Below are positions 45,764-56,216 of a stretch of 64,000 nt of DNA, piece by piece. The position numbers and the translations under genes were made by a program. The DNA comes from Rhizobium altiplani. Its GTDB lineage: Bacteria; Pseudomonadota; Alphaproteobacteria; Rhizobiales; Rhizobiaceae. How positions within the stretch are numbered: position 1 is the stretch's first letter; each line of letters begins with the position of its first letter. The notes beneath the pieces were generated by a model. That model worked only from the letters and a program-made list of their open reading frames with translations. It was not told the origin of the DNA and did no database searches. The DNA lies in NCBI RefSeq assembly GCF_001542405.1, contig NZ_LNCD01000070.1, forward strand, positions 1 through 64,000. Direction: 5' to 3'.

Positions 45764-46585
45764 CTACCACAGTGGCATGTGGCGATTGACGTCCTTGTAG
45801 AGCAGGTAGCGGAAGCGTCCGGGACCGCCGGCATAGCAGGCCTGCGGGCAGAAGGCGCGCAGCCACATGAAGTCACCGGCTTCGACTTCGACCCAATCCT
45901 TGTTGAGACGATAGACGGCCCTGCCCTCGAGCACGTAGAGGCCGTGCTCCATCACGTGCGTTTCCATGAACGGGATCACGCCGCCGGGCTCGAAGGTGAC
46001 GATCGTGACATGCATGTCGTAGCGAAGATCGGCCGTGTCGATGAAGCGCGTCGTGGCCCAGGCGCCGTCCGTATCCGGCATCGGTTGAGGCGGGTGATTT
46101 TCCTCATGCGTGAAGATCGCCGGCGGCGGCTCCTGCCCCTCGACCTCTTGGAACGCCTTGCGGATCCAGTGGAACTTCACGGGTGCAGCGCTCTTGTTCC
46201 ACAGCGCCCAACAGGAGCCGGCGGGCAGGAAGGCGAAGGAGCCGGGGCGCATTTGCTGTGCCTTTCCGTCGAACTCGACGGTCATCTCACCGTCGACGAC
46301 GAAGAGCACGCCTTCGGCGCGCTTCTCCGGTTCCGGCCGGTCGCTGCCGCCACCCGGCTGCACTTCCATGATGTACTGCGAGAACGTCTCGGAAAAACCG
46401 GTCAGCGGGCGGGAGATCACCCAGGCGCGCGTGCCTTCCCAGTGCGGGAAATAGCTGGTGACGATGTCAGTCATGACGCTGCGGGGGATGACGGCATAGG
46501 CCGTCGTGAACACCGCCTTGCTGGAGAGGAGTTCGGTCTGCGGCGGCAGGCCGCCCATGCTGGAGTAGAAGTTCGAGCTGCTCAT
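45764..46585 (-). CDS. allE: (S)-ureidoglycine aminohydrolase
   Basis: A 273-residue double-cupin enzyme of allantoin breakdown, converting ureidoglycine to ureidoglycolate and ammonia with manganese. Family traits are the TAYAVIPRSVMTDIVTSYFPHW region, the first cupin (GVLFVVDGEMTVEFDGK) and the second cupin with metal ligands in HVTIVTFEPGGVIPFMETHVMEHGLYVLEGRAVY. AAGGGAA precedes the ATG at 46585. No other purine-catabolism gene lies beside it. Confidence 0.9.
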   Translation of the reverse strand: MSSSNFYSSMGGLPPQTELLSSKAVFTTAYAVIPRSVMTDIVTSYFPHWEGTRAWVISRPLTGFSETFSQYIMEVQPGGGSDRPEPEKRAEGVLFVVDGEMTVEFDGKAQQMRPGSFAFLPAGSCWALWNKSAAPVKFHWIRKAFQEVEGQEPPPAIFTHEENHPPQPMPDTDGAWATTRFIDTADLRYDMHVTIVTFEPGGVIPFMETHVMEHGLYVLEGRAVYRLNKDWVEVEAGDFMWLRAFCPQACYAGGPGRFRYLLYKDVNRHMPLW

Positions 46586-46710
46586 TGGTTCCCTTTTCAC
46601 GGGCCGGGATTGTCAATCTGGTTTAAGCGCCGCATCTCTTCTAGGCAACCTTTAGATTGCCGTCGCCGCGGCAGACTGTCCGCGGTGCCTCGCTAGCTCA
46701 GGAGGGATTG

Positions 46711-46926
46711 ATGAGTCTCGAAAAACTTCGGGAAGACTATGTTCAGAGGGTCAAGGAATACGAGGACAATCTCAAATCCATGTCCGAGAACGACGTCAAA
46801 CACTTCCGCGCGGAGGGTGGCGGGCCGCTCTCCGATATCACCGAGCAGATCCGCAACGAGTATTATCGGCATATCGAGACCTATGCGACCCTGATTGCCG
46901 AAATCGATGCCATTCTCGGAGCATAG
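46711..46926 (+). CDS. Conserved small hypothetical protein, 71 residues
   Basis: Begins MSLEKLREDYVQRVKEYEDNL and is mostly helical and charged, with a GGGPLSDITEQI turn and a second helix. AGGAGG lies at the ideal distance from the ATG. Probable coiled-coil or small regulatory protein; no family recognised. Confidence 0.65.
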   Translation: MSLEKLREDYVQRVKEYEDNLKSMSENDVKHFRAEGGGPLSDITEQIRNEYYRHIETYATLIAEIDAILGA

Positions 46927-47071
46927 TGCGCTCGAAGCCGGAACAGCCGCTGCACCAGCGGTGCTGGATCGAAGCAATGGGGGCTGCGCGTCCGTAGCCG
47001 GGCCCGAGGGTCGGGGACCCTGGCCACTACGGGTGCTGCATCCGATTGCTGAAATGATTGGGCAAGCCGTC

Positions 47072-47305
47072 TTACGCGATCCTGGCAAGCCTGACATCGG
47101 TGTCATCGGCCAAGATCTCAGCCTGCGCGACGGACACGTTTGCCGACGCCATCAACAGCAGGCACAGGCCGACCGCGCGCGGTACTTCGGTTTCACCCGA
47201 CGCCCAGCGACGTGTCGTCGTCTGATCGACACCAAAGAGCTTTTGGACACCAGCGGCGCTCAGTCCCGTGACGGCAACCGCAGCTTTGTATTCTGAGGTC
47301 TTCAT
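47072..47305 (-). CDS. Small helix-turn-helix protein, 77 residues
   Basis: Contains AAVAVTGLSAAGVQKLFGVDQTTTRRWASGETEVPRAV, an Xre/MerR-like DNA-binding helix-turn-helix of the type found in phage-related and small rhizobial regulators. The start MKTSEYKAAV at 47305 has a weak GAACAG site. The frame is open for 78 more codons upstream, but that region has poor coding character. Confidence 0.6.
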   Translation of the reverse strand: MKTSEYKAAVAVTGLSAAGVQKLFGVDQTTTRRWASGETEVPRAVGLCLLLMASANVSVAQAEILADDTDVRLARIA

Positions 47306-47705
47306 GCACTGTTCCCCGCCCGCCGAAGCGCGCTTGTCTGATATATCTTTATGTGAAGCTGCGTACTTTAGTTCTCGCTTATTTTTATGGATACCGAAAT
47401 GCGACATATGAGCCTCTGTTTGCGACAGACGATGCGACAGCCATGTCGATCTTTGATGGTGGATCCGATGCTTGCCGTAGAGTCGGTCCAGGACTCCAAG
47501 GCTGATCCCGAGAAGTCCGGATAGATCGTGAATCTTCACGAGCCGTAAATTTACTGTTGCTTACTTAACCGTTGGTCTCGTTTGTGATCCGATCCACCCA
47601 GAAGACATGTTCTCTACCGACTATTGCGGCTACTGTTCGAGGCACCCGTTTTAACCGCGGATGGCAAAGCGATGGTCTTCAGAGGCTCGATTTAAGGAGG
47701 GTTTC
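47306..47705. other. 400-nt non-coding stretch
   Basis: More AT-rich than its surroundings. It holds the AAGGAGG ribosome site of the next gene at its right end and a GCGACAG direct repeat near 47430-47445. I see no convincing gene, RNA or promoter in the rest. Confidence 0.5.
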
Positions 47706-48182
47706 GTGAAAAGGATAGTCGGCCTTGCGGCCATCTTTTGCTCGTTTTCTATTTTTGCTTTCGCTGCCGCGCCCAGTGATGTCGCCGATCTCGTCGGTAC
47801 TCGTGCGACGGACGCCGTGTCCAAGATGCAGGCCCGTGGCTACCGGCACGTCAGGAGCAGCACTTGGTGGAACGCCAAGACAGGCACGTGTGTCGATGTA
47901 CGCGCGTCGTTTGGCCGCTACTCGCGTATCGATCAATTGAAGCCGTCTGCATGCAGCGAAGCTTCCGCAGGATCGCCGGACTTGAGCAACGTTCCGGCTC
48001 GCGCTTTGCGCGCGTGCAGCCGACGGGCCGATCGATATCAGAGTCCCCGAGGGGGAACGAACGTCGTCAAAGCAGCCGAGCGGACCGGTCCCACCTGGCT
48101 TCTGACGATCGCGACCCGACATTACACTCTAGAATGCACAGTTACGGCTTCCGGCCGCGTAATTCGGATGGACGCGAAGTAA
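47706..48182 (+). CDS. Secreted hypothetical protein with PASTA-like segment, GTG start
   Basis: A 158-residue protein starting at GTG, chosen because AAGGAGG lies 6 nt upstream. Signal peptide VKRIVGLAAIFCSFSIFAFAAAPS. The mature protein starts SDVADLVGTRATDAVSKMQARGYRHV, like a PASTA domain, and ends with a small beta domain (TWLLTIATRHYTLECTVTASGRVIRM). Three Cys (about residues 62, 83, 103) may form disulfides. No function assigned. Confidence 0.65.
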   Translation: MKRIVGLAAIFCSFSIFAFAAAPSDVADLVGTRATDAVSKMQARGYRHVRSSTWWNAKTGTCVDVRASFGRYSRIDQLKPSACSEASAGSPDLSNVPARALRACSRRADRYQSPRGGTNVVKAAERTGPTWLLTIATRHYTLECTVTASGRVIRMDAK

Positions 48183-48517
48183 AGAGTCAAGATCCACTGG
48201 AGATGCACCCCACATTTCCACAGCTCGTACAGCGGAGCTTCGGCATCAGCGTTTCAATTATCACTCGTACCCCAAATCGCCGCCCAATATCCAACCTGTC
48301 CAGCCAACAGAGATGACGGCATTTCGAGTTGCTCTTTCCGTGTGTCGGCGGCGCGTTTGTCTTCGCCGTCGGCTTAAGCAAACCACAGTCGAGAATTTGT
48401 AGCCGCCGACGGCTTTCCGACGGATTGGAATTCCAATCACCTGGTGAATCTGTTGGTGAGGTTTTTGTGCGTCCATTGGCACAAATGAAAAAAGCCCGCT
48501 TGCGCGGGCTTTTCGGC
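48183..48517. other. Intergenic stretch before tRNA-Pro
   Basis: 335 nt without a credible gene. It contains a 16-bp palindrome GATTGGAATTCCAATC at 48423-48438 and the tRNA-Pro terminator at its right end. Nothing else stands out. Confidence 0.5.
48488..48513 (-). terminator. tRNA-Pro terminator
   Basis: AAAAGCCCGC (48490-48499) and GCGGGCTTTT (48504-48513) form a 10-bp stem with a 4-nt loop. A T-run follows on the minus strand. It ends 4 nt beyond the tRNA 3' CCA. Confidence 0.9.
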
Positions 48518-48594
48518 TGGTCGGAGTGGAGTGATTCGAACACTCGACCCCCACGTCCCGAACGTGGTGCGCTACCAGACTGCGCTACACTCCG
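48518..48594 (-). tRNA. tRNA-Pro (CGG)
   Basis: A 77-nt gene including an encoded CCA. Acceptor CGGAGTG pairs with CACTCCG, the D-arm is GCGCAGTCTGGTAGCGC, the anticodon loop TTCGGGA gives CGG, and GTTCGAAT is the T-loop. Confidence 0.95.
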
Positions 48595-48609
48595 TGACCA
48601 GCGGCGCCT

Positions 48610-48638
48610 CTATAGACCGGCCCATCTCGTTGCGCAAG
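48610..48638 (-). promoter_or_regulatory. tRNA-Pro promoter
   Basis: CTTGCG (48638-48633) and CTATAG (48615-48610) are 17 bp apart on the minus strand, matching the alphaproteobacterial vegetative consensus. The tRNA starts 16 nt after the -10 box. Confidence 0.75.
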
Positions 48639-48866
48639 CACCAAAATTCAAAAGCCGGCGCATTTTTTTTCGACAGGGCCGGCGCACCTCCTGAGAGCAC
48701 TAAGTGGAGCAAAATGACACACTTGCGGCATATTTTGCGATTGCGAAGGCGGGCCGATTTTCTTTTGCTGGGTTCCGCGTTAAAGCGCTCGGCAGGACAA
48801 GCGGAAACCGCTGCAGACCAGCGATTCCCGCCGTCGAATGCGCGACAACTTTTCAAGGACGATAGA

Positions 48867-49280
48867 ATGAAACTCCGCACCTTTGCCGCGGCTGGGCTTG
48901 CCATTGCGCTTGCCGGCTGCACGACGATTCCGACCTCCGCAGATCCGATCTCCAGCCGCTGGGTTGGCCAGTCGGCCGGCAAGTTCTTTGCCGCCTACGG
49001 CCCGCCGATCAGCGACGTCGAGAGCGACGGCGGCGTCACCTACACCTGGAAGGGCGGCTACAAGACGGTCCGCATCCCGGCGAAATACGCAGAAGGTGCA
49101 GATGGCAAGCGCGGCAAGCAGATTTCGGCGGCCCGCACGCAGTATTTCCGCTGCCAGGCCGAAATCGTCACCAACGCCGACTACACGATCCGCAGCATCC
49201 ATGTCGTCGGCGATATCCCGGGCGTGAACGGCCCGTCCTATTGCGCCGAGTTCCTGGCGCCGGCGCAGCCCGCGCAGTAA
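48867..49280 (+). CDS. Hypothetical lipoprotein
   Basis: A 137-residue lipoprotein: MKLRTFAAAGLAIALAGC lipobox followed by a mature part with WVGQSAGKFFAAYGPPISDVESDGGVTYTWKGG, like small outer-membrane quality-control lipoproteins. Two Cys remain (FRCQAEI, SYCAEF) for a possible disulfide. Unknown function. Confidence 0.8.
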   Translation: MKLRTFAAAGLAIALAGCTTIPTSADPISSRWVGQSAGKFFAAYGPPISDVESDGGVTYTWKGGYKTVRIPAKYAEGADGKRGKQISAARTQYFRCQAEIVTNADYTIRSIHVVGDIPGVNGPSYCAEFLAPAQPAQ

Positions 49281-49413
49281 GAAACGACAGAGCGAGCGTT
49301 TGGAAGGCGGCCCATTGGTCGCCTTTTTCTATATCGAGTGTTCTGAGTTGCTGCGCGGCCTCCGTTCGCGGCTGACACCGCGGCAAAAAGACTTCACCAT
49401 TGCTGGAATTCAA

Positions 49414-49488
49414 TGGCTGGGGCGCCAGGATTCGAACCTGGGAATGCCGGTACCAAAAACCGGTGCCTTACCGCTTGGCGACGCCCCA
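49414..49488 (-). tRNA. tRNA-Gln (TTG)
   Basis: A 75-nt gene with encoded CCA. Acceptor TGGGGCG, D-arm CGCCAAGCGGTAAGGC, anticodon loop TTTTGGT gives TTG, T-loop GTTCGAATC. Confidence 0.95.
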
Positions 49489-49649
49489 CCAGAGCTTGAA
49501 AGCGGAGACCCGCTTGCCAAATCGACGCCTGCTTAGCAAAGCTCGCCTGAGGTCACAATCATTAAGTTTCGGGCCATTGCATATTTCTGTGCGCTTTTAG
49601 CGTCACCATGCTAGGTCTCGCCGCAGCCGTCCAGGACGATGGAGTAACG

Positions 49650-49946
49650 ATGAGCCAGTACCGCGCCCGACCGCCTGCCCTCGCAACGCTGCTGCTCGAC
49701 GATGCCGTGGTTCGGATCACGCGCTGGGATTTCGAGCCAGGTGCCGATACCGGCGTCCATACGCATGGGATGGGCTATGTCGTCGTGCCGATGACCGATT
49801 GCCAGTTTCTGCTGGAGGAAAAGGGCGGCAGTCGCAGGGTCGATATTGCCAAGGGCGCTGCCTACCGCCGCGACGCCGGGACCGAGCACAATGTCGTCAA
49901 TGCCGGCAATCAGCCGATGTCCTTCATCGAGATCGAATACAAATAA
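49650..49946 (+). CDS. Single-domain cupin protein
   Basis: A 98-residue cupin with motif 1 GADTGVHTHGMGYVVVPM and motif 2 GAAYRRDAGTEHNVVN, giving the His/His/His metal set. Small cupins of this size occur beside beta-alanine or sulfur dioxygenase genes, but the substrate is unclear. GGAG precedes the ATG. Its stop directly touches the start of the MBL-fold gene, indicating coupling. Confidence 0.8.
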   Translation: MSQYRARPPALATLLLDDAVVRITRWDFEPGADTGVHTHGMGYVVVPMTDCQFLLEEKGGSRRVDIAKGAAYRRDAGTEHNVVNAGNQPMSFIEIEYK

Positions 49947-50864
49947 ATGGCAAGTCCCGAGTTCAATCTGGCCTTCGAGCCCGCCTATGGCCAGGCCGTG
50001 CCTGTTGCCTCAGACGTGCAGCGCATTACGGTCAACAATCCGAGCGCCTTCACGTTTCACGGCACGAACAGCTACATCGTCGGGGATCGCTCCGTGGCGG
50101 TCATCGATCCTGGGCCGGAGGACGAGGCACACTTGCAGGCATTGATGGCAGCGCTCGATGGACGCGAGGTCACCCATATCTTCATCAGTCATACCCATCG
50201 CGACCACTCCCCGCTGTCTCGGCGCCTGCAGGCGGCGACCGGGGCGCGGATCGTCGCCGAGGGACCACACCGCGCTGCCCGGCCACTGCATCAGGGCGAG
50301 ATCAATCCCTTCGCCGAAAGCTCGGACCTGGGATTCCGGCCCGACGTCACAATCGGCGACGGCGAGACGATCGAGGGCGACGGCTGGAGGCTGACTGGCG
50401 TGCTGACGCCCGGGCATACCGCTAATCACGCGGCCTTCGCGCTCGAGGGAACTGGAATCCTGTTTTCCGCCGATCATGTCATGGGTTGGGCTACCTCCAT
50501 CGTCGCGCCGCCCGATGGCTCGATGGCCGACTACATGGCCTCCCTCGACAAGCTGATCGAGAGGCACGACCGCCTGCTGCTTCCCGGACATGGCGGCCCC
50601 GTCCGCAAACCGATCTCTTTCATGCGAGCCCTGAAAACGCATCGGCGGATGCGCGAACGCGCCGTGCTCGGCCGCATCCGCGCTGGCGATACGAACATCC
50701 CCGACATGGTGAAGGTGATTTATCGCGAGACCGATCCGCGCCTGCATGGCGCTGCGGCGCTTTCGGTTCTCGCCCATATCGAGGATCTGGTGGAGCGGGG
50801 CGAGATCGAAACGGATGGACCGCCTGCCCTTTTCGGCTCCTACCGACCTGCGACGCGGAAATAG
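49947..50864 (+). CDS. MBL-fold metallo-hydrolase (LACTB2-like)
   Basis: A 305-residue metallo-beta-lactamase-fold protein with the full metal set: ISHTHRDHSPL, PGHTANHAA, SADHVMGW and PGHGGPV. A C-terminal winged helix (MVKVIYRETDPRLHGAAALSVLAHIEDLVERG) is typical of LACTB2-type nucleases/hydrolases. Translated directly after the cupin. Confidence 0.85.
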   Translation: MASPEFNLAFEPAYGQAVPVASDVQRITVNNPSAFTFHGTNSYIVGDRSVAVIDPGPEDEAHLQALMAALDGREVTHIFISHTHRDHSPLSRRLQAATGARIVAEGPHRAARPLHQGEINPFAESSDLGFRPDVTIGDGETIEGDGWRLTGVLTPGHTANHAAFALEGTGILFSADHVMGWATSIVAPPDGSMADYMASLDKLIERHDRLLLPGHGGPVRKPISFMRALKTHRRMRERAVLGRIRAGDTNIPDMVKVIYRETDPRLHGAAALSVLAHIEDLVERGEIETDGPPALFGSYRPATRK

Positions 50865-50938
50865 CTCACGTCGCCGCCTGCATTTGCCGACGACAAGCCT
50901 GTCATCGTCTTCGATGGCAAATATTGAGGCGGACGAGG

Positions 50939-51847
50939 TTAGCTGCCGGCGATGCCGAGCAATTCGGAATCGAGCGCCTTGAGGTAGTTCTCCGCGATAT
51001 CGGCGCTGAGGCCGAGATCATGCGGGCCGTAGCGCGAGGCGACCCTAACGTCGACGAAGGTGGTTTCCGCTTCCTCTCGCAGGCGGATGACGATGTCGAA
51101 GCGCAGGCCGAGAACCAAGGTGCGGGTTTCGCCCTGCAGCGTTACGCCATTTGCCCGGCGAATCAGCTGCGCAACGTCGTCGTCGTAGGGCCGTGGCGTC
51201 GGGACCGGCACGGCTTCTGGCGCCTCAGCAACCGCAGCATCATCTGGCTGCGGCTTCGCCGGTCGCTTCTCAATATCGGGGCTTGGCTCGCTGTCACCGT
51301 CGGCGCGGGTAATGCGGATGCCATTCTCCTTGGCGACCTTCTTGACGGCTTCGAGCACGCGGTCGATAGCGCCGTCGTAGCGACGGCCTGTGAGTTCCGG
51401 GTAGGCTTCGAGCTGCTTTTCGCGGTCCTCGGGCGTGACCGCCGGCTCTCGCTTCAGCCAGATCTGATCTACGTTCGGCGTCTTCAGCCAGTCCGGCGCC
51501 GAGACGATATCGGTTGACACGTCATAGATCGCCGGCAGCGCGAAATAGCGTTCGGCGGCAATCCCGCCGATCGCGAGCGGAAGGGCCACATAGATCAAGG
51601 CTTTCAAGGCATCTAGCCCGCCTTCGGCACCCGTCAGCCAAAGGCTGCGCAGCCCGGCAACGGCAAGCAGGGTCCCAAGCAGCGCGAAGCCCGCGGAAAC
51701 GAGTAGAACCAGCACAAGGTATGGCGTAGAAAGGCCGGCGAAGCGATGACCAACCAGAGCCGCAAGGCAGAGAACCAGGGCAAACGCTGCGAAGCGCCGC
51801 GAGAAGCGGGCAGCATTTGAAACAGGGCGGTCGAAACGGATTGCCAT
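50939..51847 (-). CDS. DUF1499 membrane-anchored protein
   Basis: A 302-residue protein with three N-terminal membrane helices (about 20-100) and a soluble DUF1499 domain (about 115-300), the two halves of which are split by an Ala/Pro-rich linker (RPAKPQPDDAAVAEAPEAVPVPTPRP). DUF1499 has the RYDGAIDRVLEAV and FVDVRVASRYGPHDLGLSADIAENYL segments. Function unknown. ATG at 51847 is preferred over an upstream TTG. Confidence 0.82.
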   Translation of the reverse strand: MAIRFDRPVSNAARFSRRFAAFALVLCLAALVGHRFAGLSTPYLVLVLLVSAGFALLGTLLAVAGLRSLWLTGAEGGLDALKALIYVALPLAIGGIAAERYFALPAIYDVSTDIVSAPDWLKTPNVDQIWLKREPAVTPEDREKQLEAYPELTGRRYDGAIDRVLEAVKKVAKENGIRITRADGDSEPSPDIEKRPAKPQPDDAAVAEAPEAVPVPTPRPYDDDVAQLIRRANGVTLQGETRTLVLGLRFDIVIRLREEAETTFVDVRVASRYGPHDLGLSADIAENYLKALDSELLGIAGS

Positions 51848-52060
51848 CAAACTTACCGGTTACTCGCAAGCGGCGCGTCCCGCATGAACGCGCAAAATCG
51901 CCCTCCACTTGTTTAGTGCAAGATTCGCCTAAATTGAAACTGTTGTGTCATTCCGATGGGCGCAATCCACGGGGAAGACGACAATGGCGTGCGTAAGCAT
52001 TTTCTGATATTCCTTGATTTTGTATGGTTTGGGTCGCAACCGACCAACAGGAGAAGGGCA

Positions 52061-52447
52061 ATGATTGCACCGGAGCCCGCATCGGGAACCCAGTCGCCGA
52101 CGCTGGGCGCAGCCGATCATGCAGATCCGCTTCTGCCGATAGAGCTTCTGGAACTGGAATTGTCGCTCGACGGATACGATGGCAAATCCGACTTCTGCGA
52201 AACCGTCCGCGTAGCATCCGCCAAGGCTGGCGGAGAATTCCTGTTTGATCTTCCCGCCGAGGGATTGATGGACGATTGCAAGCGCATTGCAGTGCTGCGC
52301 ATCCCGTCCATGAGCGAACAGATGCGTGTCGTTCTTGCCGTGCTGGATCACAGCGGCACGGAAATTCGCATGGAAGCGCCGGATCCTGCGACGGCCCACC
52401 TCATCCGCTTCGCCGACGCCTTCATCAAGGTTCTTGAACGGTTCTGA
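52061..52447 (+). CDS. Hypothetical protein, 128 residues
   Basis: Starts MIAPEPASGTQSPTLGAADH after a disordered, acidic stretch; GGAGAAGGG precedes the ATG. A mixed beta-alpha core follows (LPIELLELELSLDGYDGK, MDDCKRIAVLRIPSM, HLIRFADAFIKVLERF). No signal or known motif. Family not recognised. Confidence 0.65.
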   Translation: MIAPEPASGTQSPTLGAADHADPLLPIELLELELSLDGYDGKSDFCETVRVASAKAGGEFLFDLPAEGLMDDCKRIAVLRIPSMSEQMRVVLAVLDHSGTEIRMEAPDPATAHLIRFADAFIKVLERF

Positions 52448-52466
52448 GCTAGAGAGCCTTTCGGCT

Positions 52467-52712
52467 CTAATCGCGTTGCGCCGCTGCTTCAGCCAGGCTG
52501 CGGAACGGGAATTTGCGCCCGCACTCACACTTGATCATGGAAGTTTCCTGATGGTTGGACGCGCGCTGGATGAAGAAGCCGCGCGGTAGATGATCGACGC
52601 TGAAGCCCGGATGCTTGCGCTTCGGATCATCCGTCTCGGACGCTTCCGCAAAGCCGGCGTTGCCGCATTGCGGGCAGGTCAGTTTCTTCGAGAATCGATC
52701 GCGTAGTGCCAT
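52467..52712 (-). CDS. Small zinc-ribbon protein
   Basis: An 81-residue protein with CPQCG near the N-terminus (KKLTCPQCGNAGFAEASE) and KCECGRKFPF near the C-terminus, four Cys that should bind zinc. Rhizobial conserved hypothetical; probably binds nucleic acid or another protein. Confidence 0.75.
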   Translation of the reverse strand: MALRDRFSKKLTCPQCGNAGFAEASETDDPKRKHPGFSVDHLPRGFFIQRASNHQETSMIKCECGRKFPFRSLAEAAAQRD

Positions 52713-53101
52713 GTTTATCTTCCAATGTCGTCCGAGCCGTCTTCTTACAGACGATCCTCCACAGACGGAAGGCCACAGGCGTTGAAAGCAGCGATGCAGC
52801 GCACCGCTTCGACCTAAGTTATTCTTTTGGTTGACTGTAACCGCCGATTGGCGTCATCTGATGGCGCAGAGTTTTGATTGCAGAGACATGTCGATGCGTA
52901 CGCTCGTTTTAGCTCTCGCGCTTGCCGCGGTATCAATCGGCCTCTCGGCCTGCCAAACAATGACGCCGGAAGAGCGGCGCGCTGCCGACGAGGCTCAATG
53001 CTTGCGCTACGGCTTCCGGCGCGGTACGGACGGCTTCGCAGGCTGCATGCAGCGAATCGATCTCTATCGCCGTACCCAGGCGCGTTACGACAGCGATTTG
53101 C

Positions 53102-55819
<2,718 letters not shown>

Positions 55820-55945
55820 ATTCCCCCCAACACCAAATCAGGATCAACTTAATCCCTTGGTGTTGAAATGAAAATCGACAAATGCGGCCGAAATGTTGCG
55901 GCGCACAATAACTGCGACAGACTGAAGCGATTGAGGGGAGAAAAA

Positions 55946-55978
55946 GCTTTGCGGGACTGCAACAAAGTCCCGCAAAGC
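55946..55978 (-). terminator. Strong hairpin and T-run between smc and ppdK
   Basis: GCTTTGCGGGACT (55946-55958) and AGTCCCGCAAAGC (55966-55978) form a perfect 13-bp stem with a 7-nt loop, followed by TTTTT on the minus strand. It lies 239 nt past smc and 127 nt before ppdK. Confidence 0.8.
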
Positions 55979-56032
55979 CTTATGTCCGTCCAGCCAGGAA
56001 AACCGGACGGGGGGTTCCGTCCATACGGACTG
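55946..56032 (-). ncRNA. Candidate structured RNA or leader between smc and ppdK
   Basis: Three mutually complementary CCGTCC/GGACGG segments precede the 13-bp terminator, so two different folds are possible. The minus-strand transcript could be a small RNA, a ppdK leader with attenuation, or the smc 3' end. No convincing promoter was found. Confidence 0.3.
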
Positions 56033-56216
56033 TCAGAGCCAAAACCATATTGCTCCGAGCGCGTCGCGCAGGAAACCATGCAGCCGATACCTTTTCGCGG
56101 CAATTCGGCGACGCCATGAAGCAATCTCTAATACAAGATCGGTAGGAAAACATTACCTGAATGGTGGAGATAGCCCATTCTGGCAGACTTTTTTTGGGCT
56201 TTTCCCAGCCTTTGGC

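Larger units (their letters stand above)
55820..56216. other. Intergenic region between ppdK and smc
   Basis: 397 nt between the smc stop and the ppdK start, both minus-strand. Contains the hairpins listed below and alternating CCGTCC (55986-55991, 56017-56022) and GGACGG (56005-56010) segments. Two short open frames here, one per strand, have no family traits and I do not call them genes. Confidence 0.5.

Noticed and set aside
47306..47539. N-terminal extension of the small helix-turn-helix protein
   Set aside because: The frame is open, but the sequence has poor coding character, and the HTH protein has a natural start at 47305.
55849..56124. Short open frames on both strands in the smc-ppdK gap
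   Set aside because: They overlap the terminator and paired RNA segments, lack ribosome sites and have no recognisable protein features.
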